This document shows, piece after piece, positions 8,720 to 16,564 of a stretch of 48,735 bases of DNA. Numbering within the stretch: the stretch's first letter is position 1; each line of letters starts with the position of its first letter. The stretch is from NCBI GenBank assembly GCA_024642725.1, contig JAHEAO010000020.1, positions 1-48,735 on the forward strand, given 5' to 3'. This DNA is from Paracoccaceae bacterium. Lineage in GTDB: Bacteria; Pseudomonadota; Alphaproteobacteria; Rhodobacterales; Rhodobacteraceae. A program made the translations under genes and the position numbers. The notes below the pieces were generated by a model. It did no database searches, was not told where the DNA came from, and worked only from the letters and a program-made list of their open reading frames with translations.

Positions 8720-10305
8720 TGCCCAAACGTACGCTCGGTTCGGAACTGTCCCACGCTCTGAAGGCGCGTGGCGTCGACACGATCTTTGGCATCCCCGGAG
8801 TCCACAACGTCGAGATGTACCGCGGCATCGAAGAGGCCGGCATCCGTCACATCCTGACCCGCCATGAACAGGGCGCGGGTTTCATGGCCGATGGCTATGC
8901 CCGTGCAACCGGCAGGCCGGGCGTGGCCTATATCATCACCGGCCCCGGGCTGACCAATATCATGACGCCGATGGGGCAGGCGCAATCGGATTCGGTGCCC
9001 GTGCTAGTCCTGTCCTCCTGCCTGCCGCCAGACAGCCAGATCCCCGGCCAACTGCACCAGATGAAGGATCAGACCGGGGCCGCGGCGACTGTTTGCGACT
9101 GGTCGGTTCTCGCAGAAGACGCCGATGCCGCCTATGCAGCGGTCGACCGCGCTTTCACGGAATTCGCCAGCCAGCGCAAGCGCGCCAAGCACCTGACCGT
9201 TCCCATCGACATTCTCGGCGAACCCGCCGTCGCCGCGCCTGAATTCAGCCCGGCGACGCTGGCCTTCGATCCGGACCGCGATCAGATCGAAGATCTTGCG
9301 GACCGTCTGGCAAAGGCGAATAAGCCGCTTTTCCTGTTCGGCGGTGGCGCGGTGCACGCCAGTCAGGACGCGCGCCGCGCGGCGCGGGCGGCGGGCGCGG
9401 CGAGTTTCACCAGCTACGCCGGGCGCGGCGTCATCGGCCCGGACGACCCGCTGCATTTCGGCGGCTATCTTGCGCGGCCCGACAGTGCCGCGATCTTCGC
9501 CAAGGCCGATCTCGTCGTTGCCGTGGCGACCGAGATCGCGCAGGTGGACCTGTGGCGCGACCAGCTTGGCCATGGCGGAACGCTGGTGCGGATCGACATC
9601 GACGATGCGGTTCTGAATGACAGTCGCGCCGCCGACATCCGCATCCGCGCCGACGCGGCGAAAGCGATGGCGATGCTGGCCGAATGCCTTGAACCGCAAC
9701 CCGCCAGATGGGATGCGGCAGAGGTCGCCCGCACCCGCGCGGTCTTCCGCGCCCAGTCGGACGCCGAACGCCCCGGCATCGCGCCGCTGGCCGAAGCGAT
9801 GCAGGCCACGCTGCCGCCCGAGACGATGTATTTTTCCGACATGACCCAGTTTGCCTATACTGCGAAAGAGGTCTGCCCGATGGACCGCCCCGGCCACTGG
9901 CATCACCCCTTCGGCTTCGGAACGCTGGGCTATGCGCTGCCTGCAGCGATCGGCGGCAAGATCGGCCGCCCCGAGTTGCCGGTTGTCGCCATCGCCGGAG
10001 ATTACGGGTTTCAGTATACGATTCAGGAACTTGGCGTCGCCGCCGAACTCAAGCTCCCGCTGCCGATCATCCTGTGGGACAATGGCAAGCTGAAAGAGAT
10101 CGAGGATTGCATGGTCGCCCATCAGATCGCACCGAATGCGGTCGTGGCGCAGAATCCCGATTTCGGCCTGCTCGCGGCGGCCTATGGCATTGCCTATTGC
10201 CGGCCCGGCAGCATCTCGGCGTTCCGGAATGACATTCGGGCCGCCCTTGACGCGGACGGCCCGACAATCATTCACATCACGCCGGTCACTAGTTCCAGCA
10301 GCTGA
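8719..10305 (+). CDS. Thiamine-diphosphate-dependent decarboxylase, possibly 5-guanidino-2-oxopentanoate decarboxylase (AruI-like)
   Basis: This 528-residue protein has the three-domain layout of the acetolactate synthase/pyruvate decarboxylase superfamily. The N-terminal PYR domain contains GIPGVHN and the catalytic Glu50 in TRHEQGAGFMADGYARATG. A central domain with FGGGAVHA follows. The C-terminal PP domain has GFGTLGYALPAAIGGKIG and the ThDP/Mg motif starting AGDYGFQYTIQELGVAAELKLP and ending at WDNGKLKEI. The GIPGVHNVEMYRG start resembles AruI of arginine transaminase catabolism more than IlvB, but this is from memory and remains tentative. No FAD-dependent acetolactate partner (ilvH) is nearby; the only ilv gene, ilvC, is 20 kb away. 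Its last 17 bases overlap convergently with the 3' end of the minus-strand gene. Confidence 0.8.
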   Translation: MPKRTLGSELSHALKARGVDTIFGIPGVHNVEMYRGIEEAGIRHILTRHEQGAGFMADGYARATGRPGVAYIITGPGLTNIMTPMGQAQSDSVPVLVLSSCLPPDSQIPGQLHQMKDQTGAAATVCDWSVLAEDADAAYAAVDRAFTEFASQRKRAKHLTVPIDILGEPAVAAPEFSPATLAFDPDRDQIEDLADRLAKANKPLFLFGGGAVHASQDARRAARAAGAASFTSYAGRGVIGPDDPLHFGGYLARPDSAAIFAKADLVVAVATEIAQVDLWRDQLGHGGTLVRIDIDDAVLNDSRAADIRIRADAAKAMAMLAECLEPQPARWDAAEVARTRAVFRAQSDAERPGIAPLAEAMQATLPPETMYFSDMTQFAYTAKEVCPMDRPGHWHHPFGFGTLGYALPAAIGGKIGRPELPVVAIAGDYGFQYTIQELGVAAELKLPLPIILWDNGKLKEIEDCMVAHQIAPNAVVAQNPDFGLLAAAYGIAYCRPGSISAFRNDIRAALDADGPTIIHITPVTSSSS

Positions 10306-12016
10306 CTTCGACCGTCATATCTGCCGCGCTGGTTGTCAGGTCCTCGGGGGCCATGCCTGACGTGGCGTCCGATGCGGCCGCGGCGATGCCATTGGCCGAC
10401 AGAAACTCGACAATCGCCACGGCATCTGCGGCGAAACTCACATCTTCGGGCAGGACACGGCCACCGGTCCGCAGGGGCGGCAGCAGCATTCCCATCACCG
10501 AACCGGTGCTGTCAAAGACCGGCCCGCCGGCGTCGCCCATCGTTGCCGTCAGCGCCAGACGGGTCAGCGATGCCTCTCCGTTCAGCCCCTTGACATCCTG
10601 CAACGTTCCATAGGTCAGCGTCGGCGCGCCAAGCTGGCCTTCGAAGGAATAGCCGGACACCGCGATCTCGCTGTCCAGACGTGGTTCATGCGGCTGGAAC
10701 CGGGCAAAGGCGATTGGCACCAACGGCTCGCGCGGGCGCAACAGCGCAAGGCCCAGAGTGTCGTTCCGCGCCACGACTTCGGCCTCGAACTCATCGTCCA
10801 GCGTGACCCGGCCACAGCCTTCAACGGCCTCGACGGCCGTCAGCACGGATCCCGCGCCATCAACGTAAAAGCCCGACCGCACCCGCTCTGCCTGCCGGAT
10901 ATCCAGCCCGGACAGAAGGTCCCGCGATTGCGCCGTGCCGCCGTCCATGACATCGGGCAGGACGGCGTCCGAGGTTGGCCGGAAACTCGCCTGCATCGCG
11001 CCGATTGCCATGTCGCGGCGGCGGTCGTTGCCGGCGGGCCAGAGTATCGTGAACCCCTTGACCCGGCCGTCGGCCTGCGCGGCATAGGTGTAGGAACTGA
11101 TCTCGGCATTGCTGCCTTCCAGCGTAAAGCTCGACTTGCCCAACTCGCGCGGGCCGGACAATGGCACGATTTCCAGCGTCTGCATGATGTCATAGAGCCC
11201 GGCCAGCGTCGCCTGATCCCCCGTCTGGCTGATCAGCAGGACGCGCACGCCGCTGTCGCCCTTCGCGCGGTAATGAACGAAGGGAGGGTCATAACGCTCG
11301 AATTCGACCATCGCCATTGGCAGGTCCAGTTCGATCCCGGCCTTCGCGTCAAGGACCCGCGTGAGGCCCACGGAATTCAGGACATCGCGGTAACTCGTCA
11401 CCAGATCGCGGCGCTGCGCGGTGGTCAGAACGCCGGTCGGCTCGAACCGGTTGGCATCCTGCCACGCTGCCATCGCAGTGCGGGTGCCCGGTCCGATCGC
11501 GCCGTCGATGCCGCCGCTGTAGACGCCGTTCCACTGTAGCGCCCGCTGTATGTCCTCGCGCTCTGCCTGTGACAAAAGCCGCTCTCCGTCGCGCGCTTCG
11601 GCGATGCTTTCCTCGGTCGGCAACAGCGGGGCGGGGGCGGCTGTTTCCTCGATCTGCGCATCGGGCAACAGCAACGGCGCGGATAAGGTGACTGCACCCA
11701 CCGGCCAGAACTGCTGCCGGAAATTGCTGCCATCGGCGATGAAACTGTCCCGCGGAATCCGGCCCGACGCGCGCAGACGCAACAACTGATCTTCGGCATC
11801 GATGGGGGTGAACGGTCCAAGGGCAATGGCATACCAGCCAGAATTCAACGCAAAGCCGTTCACATATTGCAGGCCGCTTGCATAGTCGCGGATACGATCC
11901 TGCGCATCGCTCAGGCTCCGCTTTGCCTCGATCTGCACCCAGGTTGCCTGCGCCGATGCGCTGCCTGCCAGAACAGAGACCGCCAGAAAGAGTATACCAA
12001 GTAAAGACTTCATCAT
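10289..12016 (-). CDS. Secreted trypsin-fold pseudoprotease with peptidoglycan-binding domain
   Basis: The 575-residue protein starts with a signal peptide (MMKSLLGILFLAVSVLAGSASA), then an SPOR-like segment (WVQIEAKRSLSDAQDRI), then a PG_binding_1 domain (REDIQRALQWNGVYSGGIDG to TAMAAWQDAN, about residues 150-200). The C-terminal third has the trypsin fold: a strand with YVDGAGSVLTAVEAVEGCGRV, RNDTLGLALLRP, and MGDAGGPVFDSTG. In active relatives the first motif reads TNAHVV and the last GDSGGP. Here the His position is Glu396 and the Ser position is Ala496, so catalysis appears lost. It is probably a periplasmic, cell-wall-associated binding protein. Its 3' end overlaps the TPP enzyme gene by 17 bases in convergent orientation. 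Confidence 0.82.
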   Translation of the reverse strand: MMKSLLGILFLAVSVLAGSASAQATWVQIEAKRSLSDAQDRIRDYASGLQYVNGFALNSGWYAIALGPFTPIDAEDQLLRLRASGRIPRDSFIADGSNFRQQFWPVGAVTLSAPLLLPDAQIEETAAPAPLLPTEESIAEARDGERLLSQAEREDIQRALQWNGVYSGGIDGAIGPGTRTAMAAWQDANRFEPTGVLTTAQRRDLVTSYRDVLNSVGLTRVLDAKAGIELDLPMAMVEFERYDPPFVHYRAKGDSGVRVLLISQTGDQATLAGLYDIMQTLEIVPLSGPRELGKSSFTLEGSNAEISSYTYAAQADGRVKGFTILWPAGNDRRRDMAIGAMQASFRPTSDAVLPDVMDGGTAQSRDLLSGLDIRQAERVRSGFYVDGAGSVLTAVEAVEGCGRVTLDDEFEAEVVARNDTLGLALLRPREPLVPIAFARFQPHEPRLDSEIAVSGYSFEGQLGAPTLTYGTLQDVKGLNGEASLTRLALTATMGDAGGPVFDSTGSVMGMLLPPLRTGGRVLPEDVSFAADAVAIVEFLSANGIAAAASDATSGMAPEDLTTSAADMTVEVSCWN

Positions 12017-12178
12017 TTATTCACTGCCCGTTGTCCCAAAACTTCGAATCCGGGGCAGAGTCTAGGGGGAGGCGCTTCGGATTGCACGCCGGTTTTGCGC
12101 CGTGTCGATTGACGCTTGCGACCCCGGTCCCTAACACTCCCGCCACCAGCTTTCACATCTGATCCGCCGGAGACAGCG

Positions 12179-13612
12179 ATGCCCGACCCTACACTGGACC
12201 CCGCCGACTGGGGCGCTCTGCGTGATGCCGCCCACGACCTTCTGGACCGGTCGCTTGACCGGTTGCAGTCGGCCCGGGATGGACGCGTCTGGACGCCGCT
12301 GCCCGACGGCATGAAGGCCGGACTGAAAGCGGGGTTGCCCGCCGAGGGCATGCAGCATTTCGAACTGGCCGAACGGCTCGCCTCGCTGCTTCCCTACGGG
12401 GTCGGCAACACGCATCCGCGCTTTTTCGGCTGGGTCCATGGCGCGGGCAACCCCGGCGGCGTGCTGGCCGAGATCGTGGCCGCGGCGATGAATGCGAACC
12501 TTGGCGGCCGCGACCACGGGGCGATCTATGTCGAAAAGCAGGTGCTCGACTGGTGCCGCGCGATGATGGGCTTCCCGGCCGACAGCGGCGGGCTCATCGT
12601 GTCTGGAACCTCCATGGCGACCATCATCGCGTTGAAAGCCGCGCGTGACGCAAGGATCGGCCCCGAGAGCCGCACCAAAGGGGCAGGGGGGGTGCGCCTG
12701 ACCGGCTATGCGTCCGCTCAGGCGCATTCCTGTGTCGCTCGGGCCTTCGACATGCTGGGCCTCGGGTCGGACGCCCTGCGCATCGTGCCCTGCCTTGAAG
12801 ATTTCACCATGGACCTCCGCGCGCTCCGCGGGATGATTGCAGAGGATACTCGATCCGGTCTGACCCCCTTCGCCCTGATCGGCACCGCCGGATCGGTCAA
12901 CCTTGGCGCCATCGACGATCTTTCGGGCCTTGCCGACATCGCAGCCAACAAGGGCCTGTGGTTCCATGTCGACGGCGCCTTCGGTGCCACCGCGATCCTG
13001 TCCGACCGCGTCCGCCCGCGCCTGAAGGGGATGGAACGGGCCGACAGCCTCGCCTTCGATTTTCACAAATGGCTGCATGTCAATTACGACGCGGGCTGCG
13101 TGCTGATCCGCGACCGGGACGCGCATCTGCGCGCCTTTTCCGAACGCCCCGATTACCTCGCGCCTTCCGCGCGCGGTCTGGCCGCCGGCAACCCGTGGCC
13201 GGTCGATTTCGGCCCCGAACTGTCGCGCGGCTTCCGCGCACTCAAGATCTGGGCGCATCTGCTGGAACATGGCACCGACAAGCTTGGCGCCGCGATCACC
13301 CGCAACGTGGAACAGGCCGCATGGCTTGGCGCCAAGATCGACGACACCCCCGGGCTCGAACTGCTGGCACCGGCGACGCTCAACATCGTCTGTTTCCGCT
13401 ACACCGCCGACGGGACAGCGGACCCGGATGCGCTGAATGAAGCCATCGTCATCGCGCTGCAGGAAAGCGGCACCGCCGCGCCCTCGACCACGCGGATCAA
13501 CGGCAAACTTGCGATCCGCGTGAACCTGACAAACCACCGCACCACGCGGCCGGACCTCGACCTCCTGCTGTCGGAAGTCCTGCGCCTTGGCGGGGAACTC
13601 GGCACGCAATGA
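12179..13612 (+). CDS. PLP-dependent decarboxylase of the aromatic-L-amino-acid/glutamate decarboxylase group
   Basis: The 477-residue protein is a group II PLP-dependent decarboxylase. It shows HPRFFGWVHGAGNPGGVLAE, LIVSGTSMATIIALKAARDA, SAQAHSCVARAFDMLG (the His stacking on PLP), TAGSVNLGAIDDL, WFHVDGAFGA and the PLP lysine K297 in FDFHKWLHVNYDAGCV. Members decarboxylate aromatic amino acids, glutamate, histidine or related substrates in the cytoplasm; the substrate here cannot be called. The start at 12179 follows CCGGAGA; the frame is open to a TTG at 12116 but without a good site. It is divergent from the pseudoprotease and followed by a cupin gene about 180 bases later. Confidence 0.9.
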   Translation: MPDPTLDPADWGALRDAAHDLLDRSLDRLQSARDGRVWTPLPDGMKAGLKAGLPAEGMQHFELAERLASLLPYGVGNTHPRFFGWVHGAGNPGGVLAEIVAAAMNANLGGRDHGAIYVEKQVLDWCRAMMGFPADSGGLIVSGTSMATIIALKAARDARIGPESRTKGAGGVRLTGYASAQAHSCVARAFDMLGLGSDALRIVPCLEDFTMDLRALRGMIAEDTRSGLTPFALIGTAGSVNLGAIDDLSGLADIAANKGLWFHVDGAFGATAILSDRVRPRLKGMERADSLAFDFHKWLHVNYDAGCVLIRDRDAHLRAFSERPDYLAPSARGLAAGNPWPVDFGPELSRGFRALKIWAHLLEHGTDKLGAAITRNVEQAAWLGAKIDDTPGLELLAPATLNIVCFRYTADGTADPDALNEAIVIALQESGTAAPSTTRINGKLAIRVNLTNHRTTRPDLDLLLSEVLRLGGELGTQ

Positions 13613-13794
13613 CCGGCCAGCGCGGGCCTGCATCAATTCGATAGAGCCACGGACGGTTTTGCATTAGCCTTCGTTCAGGCACCACGACCTGGATCGCCAA
13701 GGCGCTTGCGCCACCGGCAGGGCAGCAGGGAAAACCGGGGCTGTCGAACGGCCACATGGGGCCCGCGAATGCCATGCAAAATGAAAGGTTGGAC

Positions 13795-14358
13795 ATGCTG
13801 ACTGAAAGTTACACATCTCGCCCGCAGGGAAAAATTCCCAACAGCCGGTTTCCGCTGCTGGTGCATCGCAATGCAATCCCCGGCGGTGGGGCAGAGGCGG
13901 TAAAGGCGCGGTTCCGGGAAAACGGGTGGTCGAACAACTGGGATTATCCCGGCGTCTACACCTATGCCCATTTCCATTCGACAACCCATGAATGCCTTGG
14001 CTGCGCGAACGGTTGGATGGAATTCAGCCTGTCCGTCGGTGAAGGCGGCTGGACGCACCTGCGCATCGCGGCAGGCGACGTGATTGTCATGCCCGCTGGT
14101 GTCAGCCACGAAATGCTCAGCCAGTCGGATGACATCCACATGTGCGGCGGATATCCCGACGGCCGCGACTGGGACGACATCCAGGAGGCTTTTCTGAGTG
14201 ACAAGGACTACAAACGCGCCTGCAAGCGAATCATGATGCTGCCAATTCCCGGCCTCGACCCCGCAACGGGCCAGCCGATGGCAGAATGGCATGCCGCGCC
14301 CTCATCGGTTGATGGCGGCTGGAACGACTGGCGGACAAGCCTCGACGCAACCTCCTAG
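13795..14358 (+). CDS. Cupin-domain protein (YjlB-like)
   Basis: The 187-residue protein has a single cupin barrel. The stretch VYTYAHFHSTTHECLGCANGWMEFSL holds the His and Glu of cupin motif 1, and AAGDVIVMPAGVSHEML is motif 2 with its His. RFPLLVHRNAIPGG near the N terminus resembles the YjlB family. Metal binding is likely, but no reaction is known. The start at 13795 was chosen because GAAAGG sits upstream and the next residues match relatives as recalled; ATG codons at 13756 and 13774 are in-frame alternatives. A convergent GC hairpin separates it from the lipoprotein gene. Confidence 0.82.
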   Translation: MLTESYTSRPQGKIPNSRFPLLVHRNAIPGGGAEAVKARFRENGWSNNWDYPGVYTYAHFHSTTHECLGCANGWMEFSLSVGEGGWTHLRIAAGDVIVMPAGVSHEMLSQSDDIHMCGGYPDGRDWDDIQEAFLSDKDYKRACKRIMMLPIPGLDPATGQPMAEWHAAPSSVDGGWNDWRTSLDATS

Positions 14359-14422
14359 GGCGCAGCGGCCCGCCCTGATCGCTCAGGCTGCGTCAGCCGA
14401 CCGATCCAAATGCCGTGAAACG

Positions 14423-14448
14423 CCGGGGGCGCCATCTGGCGCGCCCGG
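14423..14448. terminator. Convergent GC hairpin between cupin and lipoprotein genes
   Basis: Arms 14423-14433 and 14438-14448 pair in ten of eleven positions (one G-G mismatch) around an ATCT loop. Neither side has a strong T-run. It lies between two convergent genes and probably helps end transcription from both sides. Confidence 0.5.
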
Positions 14449-14461
14449 CCGCAGATCAGCC

Positions 14462-14836
14462 TCAGCCGACGACGTTATACCCGCGCTGGCGCATGCAGTT
14501 GCGAATGATCGTTTCCTTGTTGGAATTCTGCTGGAGCGCCCCGGCGGTCACCCCGGCAAGCGCGCCCACGGCGGCCGCATCACGCACGTTGGTGCCTCTG
14601 TTGTTGAAAATGGCCGTGCCCGTCGCGGCGATCCCGGCACCTGCAAGCGCTGCCCCGGCGGTGTTGGAATCAAAGGCACCCTGTCTCGCAGCGAGGTTCT
14701 GGCACGCCGCAAGGTCCTGGTTGTAGTTTGGTCCGACGGGACCATCGATGACCGGCTGGAAATTGGCACCGGTATTGGAACACCCTGCAACCAGAGCGAT
14801 GATCGGAATAGCGATAAATGTTCTTACATTGCGCAT
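14462..14836 (-). CDS. Small lipoprotein with glycine-zipper segment
   Basis: The 124-residue protein starts with a lipoprotein signal: MRNVRTFIAIPIIALVAGC, with lipobox LVAGC and lipidated Cys19. The mature part carries NYNQDLAACQNLAARQ and then a Gly/Ala-rich zipper-like run (GAALAGAGIAATG and AVGALAGVTAGAL). The C terminus has a conserved-looking RNCMRQRGYNVVG. Glycine-zipper lipoproteins of this kind are usually outer-membrane or periplasmic, but the function is unknown. AAAGG upstream of the ATG at 14836 supports this start; the frame is open to 15025 without lipoprotein character. Confidence 0.85.
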   Translation of the reverse strand: MRNVRTFIAIPIIALVAGCSNTGANFQPVIDGPVGPNYNQDLAACQNLAARQGAFDSNTAGAALAGAGIAATGTAIFNNRGTNVRDAAAVGALAGVTAGALQQNSNKETIIRNCMRQRGYNVVG

Positions 14837-15087
14837 AGTGGGACCTTTCGACAACAGGACAATGAGATTCTGCGAACCGTTCGGATACAATTCGCGCCAA
14901 TCCCGTAACACATAGCGCATGCACCCGGCGCAAATCAATTGCCGTCGATTATCGGCGCAACTGCGGCACCGGGACGCGTTTGGGCCGCGACCTGCCCGGT
15001 GGACTTGTCCGATCCCGAGGTTCACCTATCTGTGTATCGGTACGGGCGGCAGCCCCAACAGCAGAAACAAGAGGGAAAGAGGTATCA

Positions 15088-16479
15088 ATGAGCAGCCAGC
15101 AGGCCGAGGCAGTCCAGTCAAAGGGCAGGGAATACGTCGCCCCCTGGGAAAAAAGCTTCGGCAAGATCCTGACCCCGTTCGAGGAATTCCTGCATCGGCA
15201 GACCACCGGCGGGCTCCTGCTGATGGGCATGGCGGTGCTGGCCATGGTGATCGCCAACAGCCCGCTCGCGCCGCATTACGAACAGATCCTCAAGACCTAT
15301 GCGACCGTCGGCTTCGGCGACTGGTCGATCAAGATGTCGTTGCATCACTGGATCAACGACGCGCTGATGGCGGTGTTCTTCTTCGTGGTCGGCCTTGAAC
15401 TCAAGCGGGAATTTCTTGTCGGAGAGCTTGCCGACCTGCGCAAGGCGATCCTGCCGATTGCCGCGGCCATCGGCGGCATGGTCGTGCCCGCACTGTTCTA
15501 TTTCATGCTGAACCCCGATGGCCCTGCGGCGGCGGGCTGGGGCGTTCCGATGGCAACCGACATCGCCTTCGCGGTCGGCGCCATCGCGCTTCTGGGTAAC
15601 AGGGTGCCGCCCGCACTGGTCACGTTCCTCGTCGCGCTTGCCATCGTCGACGACCTCGGCGCGGTGATCGTCATCGCGATCTTCTATACAAGCTCGATCA
15701 GCCTTGCCCCGCTCGGCGCCGCCTTCCTGGTTTTCGGTTTGCTGCTGGCGCTCAATTTCGGCGGCATCCGCAATTCGGTCCCCTATTTCATACTCGCCGT
15801 GGCGATGTGGTACTTCATGCTCCTGTCGGGCGTTCATGCGACCATCGCCGGGGTTCTTGGGGCGATGACCGTTCCCGCGATCCCCAAATACGACCCCGAA
15901 AGGTTCAGCGCCCATGTGCGCAAGCTGATGAAAACCTTTGATGAAAACCACAAGCCCGGCGAAAGCATCCTGACCAACGTTGCCCTGCGCACCCAGGTTC
16001 AGGCGCTCGAAAACAGCGTTCTGCGGGTCGAGGCGCCACTGCAAAGGCTCGAACATGTCTGGCACGGTCCGGTGGCCTTCATGATCATTCCGATCTTCGC
16101 GCTGGCCAATGCCGGAATCCCGATCTCCTTCGGCTCGCTGGGTGAAACGCTCAGCCACCCGGTCGTGCTTGGCGTGTCGCTCGGCCTGATCTTCGGCAAA
16201 CTCCTCGGCATCACGCTGGCCAGCTACATCGTGCTCCGACTCGGGATATCGCAATTGCCCACCGACACAAGGTTCAGCCAGATCATGGGGGCATCGCTTC
16301 TGGCGGGGATCGGCTTCACCATGTCGATTTTCGTCGCGCAGCTTGCCTTTGGCGACCAGCCCGAACTGCTGCTCATGGCCAAGACCGGCGTGCTCGGCGC
16401 TTCGTTCATCGCCGGGGTCAGCGGTTTCATCTGGCTCTATCTCGTCGGGCGTCCGGGGGCCGCATCCCGCCCGGCGTGA
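15088..16479 (+). CDS. nhaA: Na+/H+ antiporter NhaA
   Basis: The 463-residue protein matches NhaA across its length. It has MAVFFFVVGLELKREFLVGELADLRKA (split in segments here), MATDIAFAVGAIALLG and the catalytic two-Asp motif VALAIVDDLGAVIVIAIFYT. ILANAGIP-like text appears as FALANAGIPISFGSLG, and the C terminus has IGFTMSIFVAQLAF. It extrudes Na+ in exchange for protons at the inner membrane and supports pH and salt homeostasis. It is longer than the ~390 residues of the E. coli protein, mainly through an N-terminal ~35-residue extension and a hydrophilic loop carrying NHKPGESILTNVALRTQVQ. The ATG at 15088 has AAAGAGG upstream. A dispersed repeat copy lies just after the stop. Confidence 0.96.
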   Translation: MSSQQAEAVQSKGREYVAPWEKSFGKILTPFEEFLHRQTTGGLLLMGMAVLAMVIANSPLAPHYEQILKTYATVGFGDWSIKMSLHHWINDALMAVFFFVVGLELKREFLVGELADLRKAILPIAAAIGGMVVPALFYFMLNPDGPAAAGWGVPMATDIAFAVGAIALLGNRVPPALVTFLVALAIVDDLGAVIVIAIFYTSSISLAPLGAAFLVFGLLLALNFGGIRNSVPYFILAVAMWYFMLLSGVHATIAGVLGAMTVPAIPKYDPERFSAHVRKLMKTFDENHKPGESILTNVALRTQVQALENSVLRVEAPLQRLEHVWHGPVAFMIIPIFALANAGIPISFGSLGETLSHPVVLGVSLGLIFGKLLGITLASYIVLRLGISQLPTDTRFSQIMGASLLAGIGFTMSIFVAQLAFGDQPELLLMAKTGVLGASFIAGVSGFIWLYLVGRPGAASRPA

Positions 16480-16497
16480 CCGGGCGGGGCTGGCATC

Positions 16498-16538
16498 CCC
16501 CATCAGTCGTCCGCAAATATCCCCGCCGGAGGCTCCCG
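16498..16538. repeat. Dispersed intergenic repeat, copy A (identical to 18526-18566)
   Basis: These 41 bases, from CCCCATCAGTCGTCCGC to the core AAATATCCCCGCCGGAGG and CTCCCG, are identical to positions 18526-18566. It lies 18 bases after nhaA, between convergent genes. Shorter copies of the core are at 7136 and 22358. Confidence 0.92.
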
Positions 16539-16564
16539 GTTCCCGCCAGACGCGGAACCGGGCC

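Noticed and set aside
12131-13636. 501-codon open frame on the minus strand opposite the PLP decarboxylase gene
   Set aside because: It mirrors a strongly supported plus-strand gene, its translation is Arg/Gly/His-rich without family motifs, and such antisense frames are common at this GC content.
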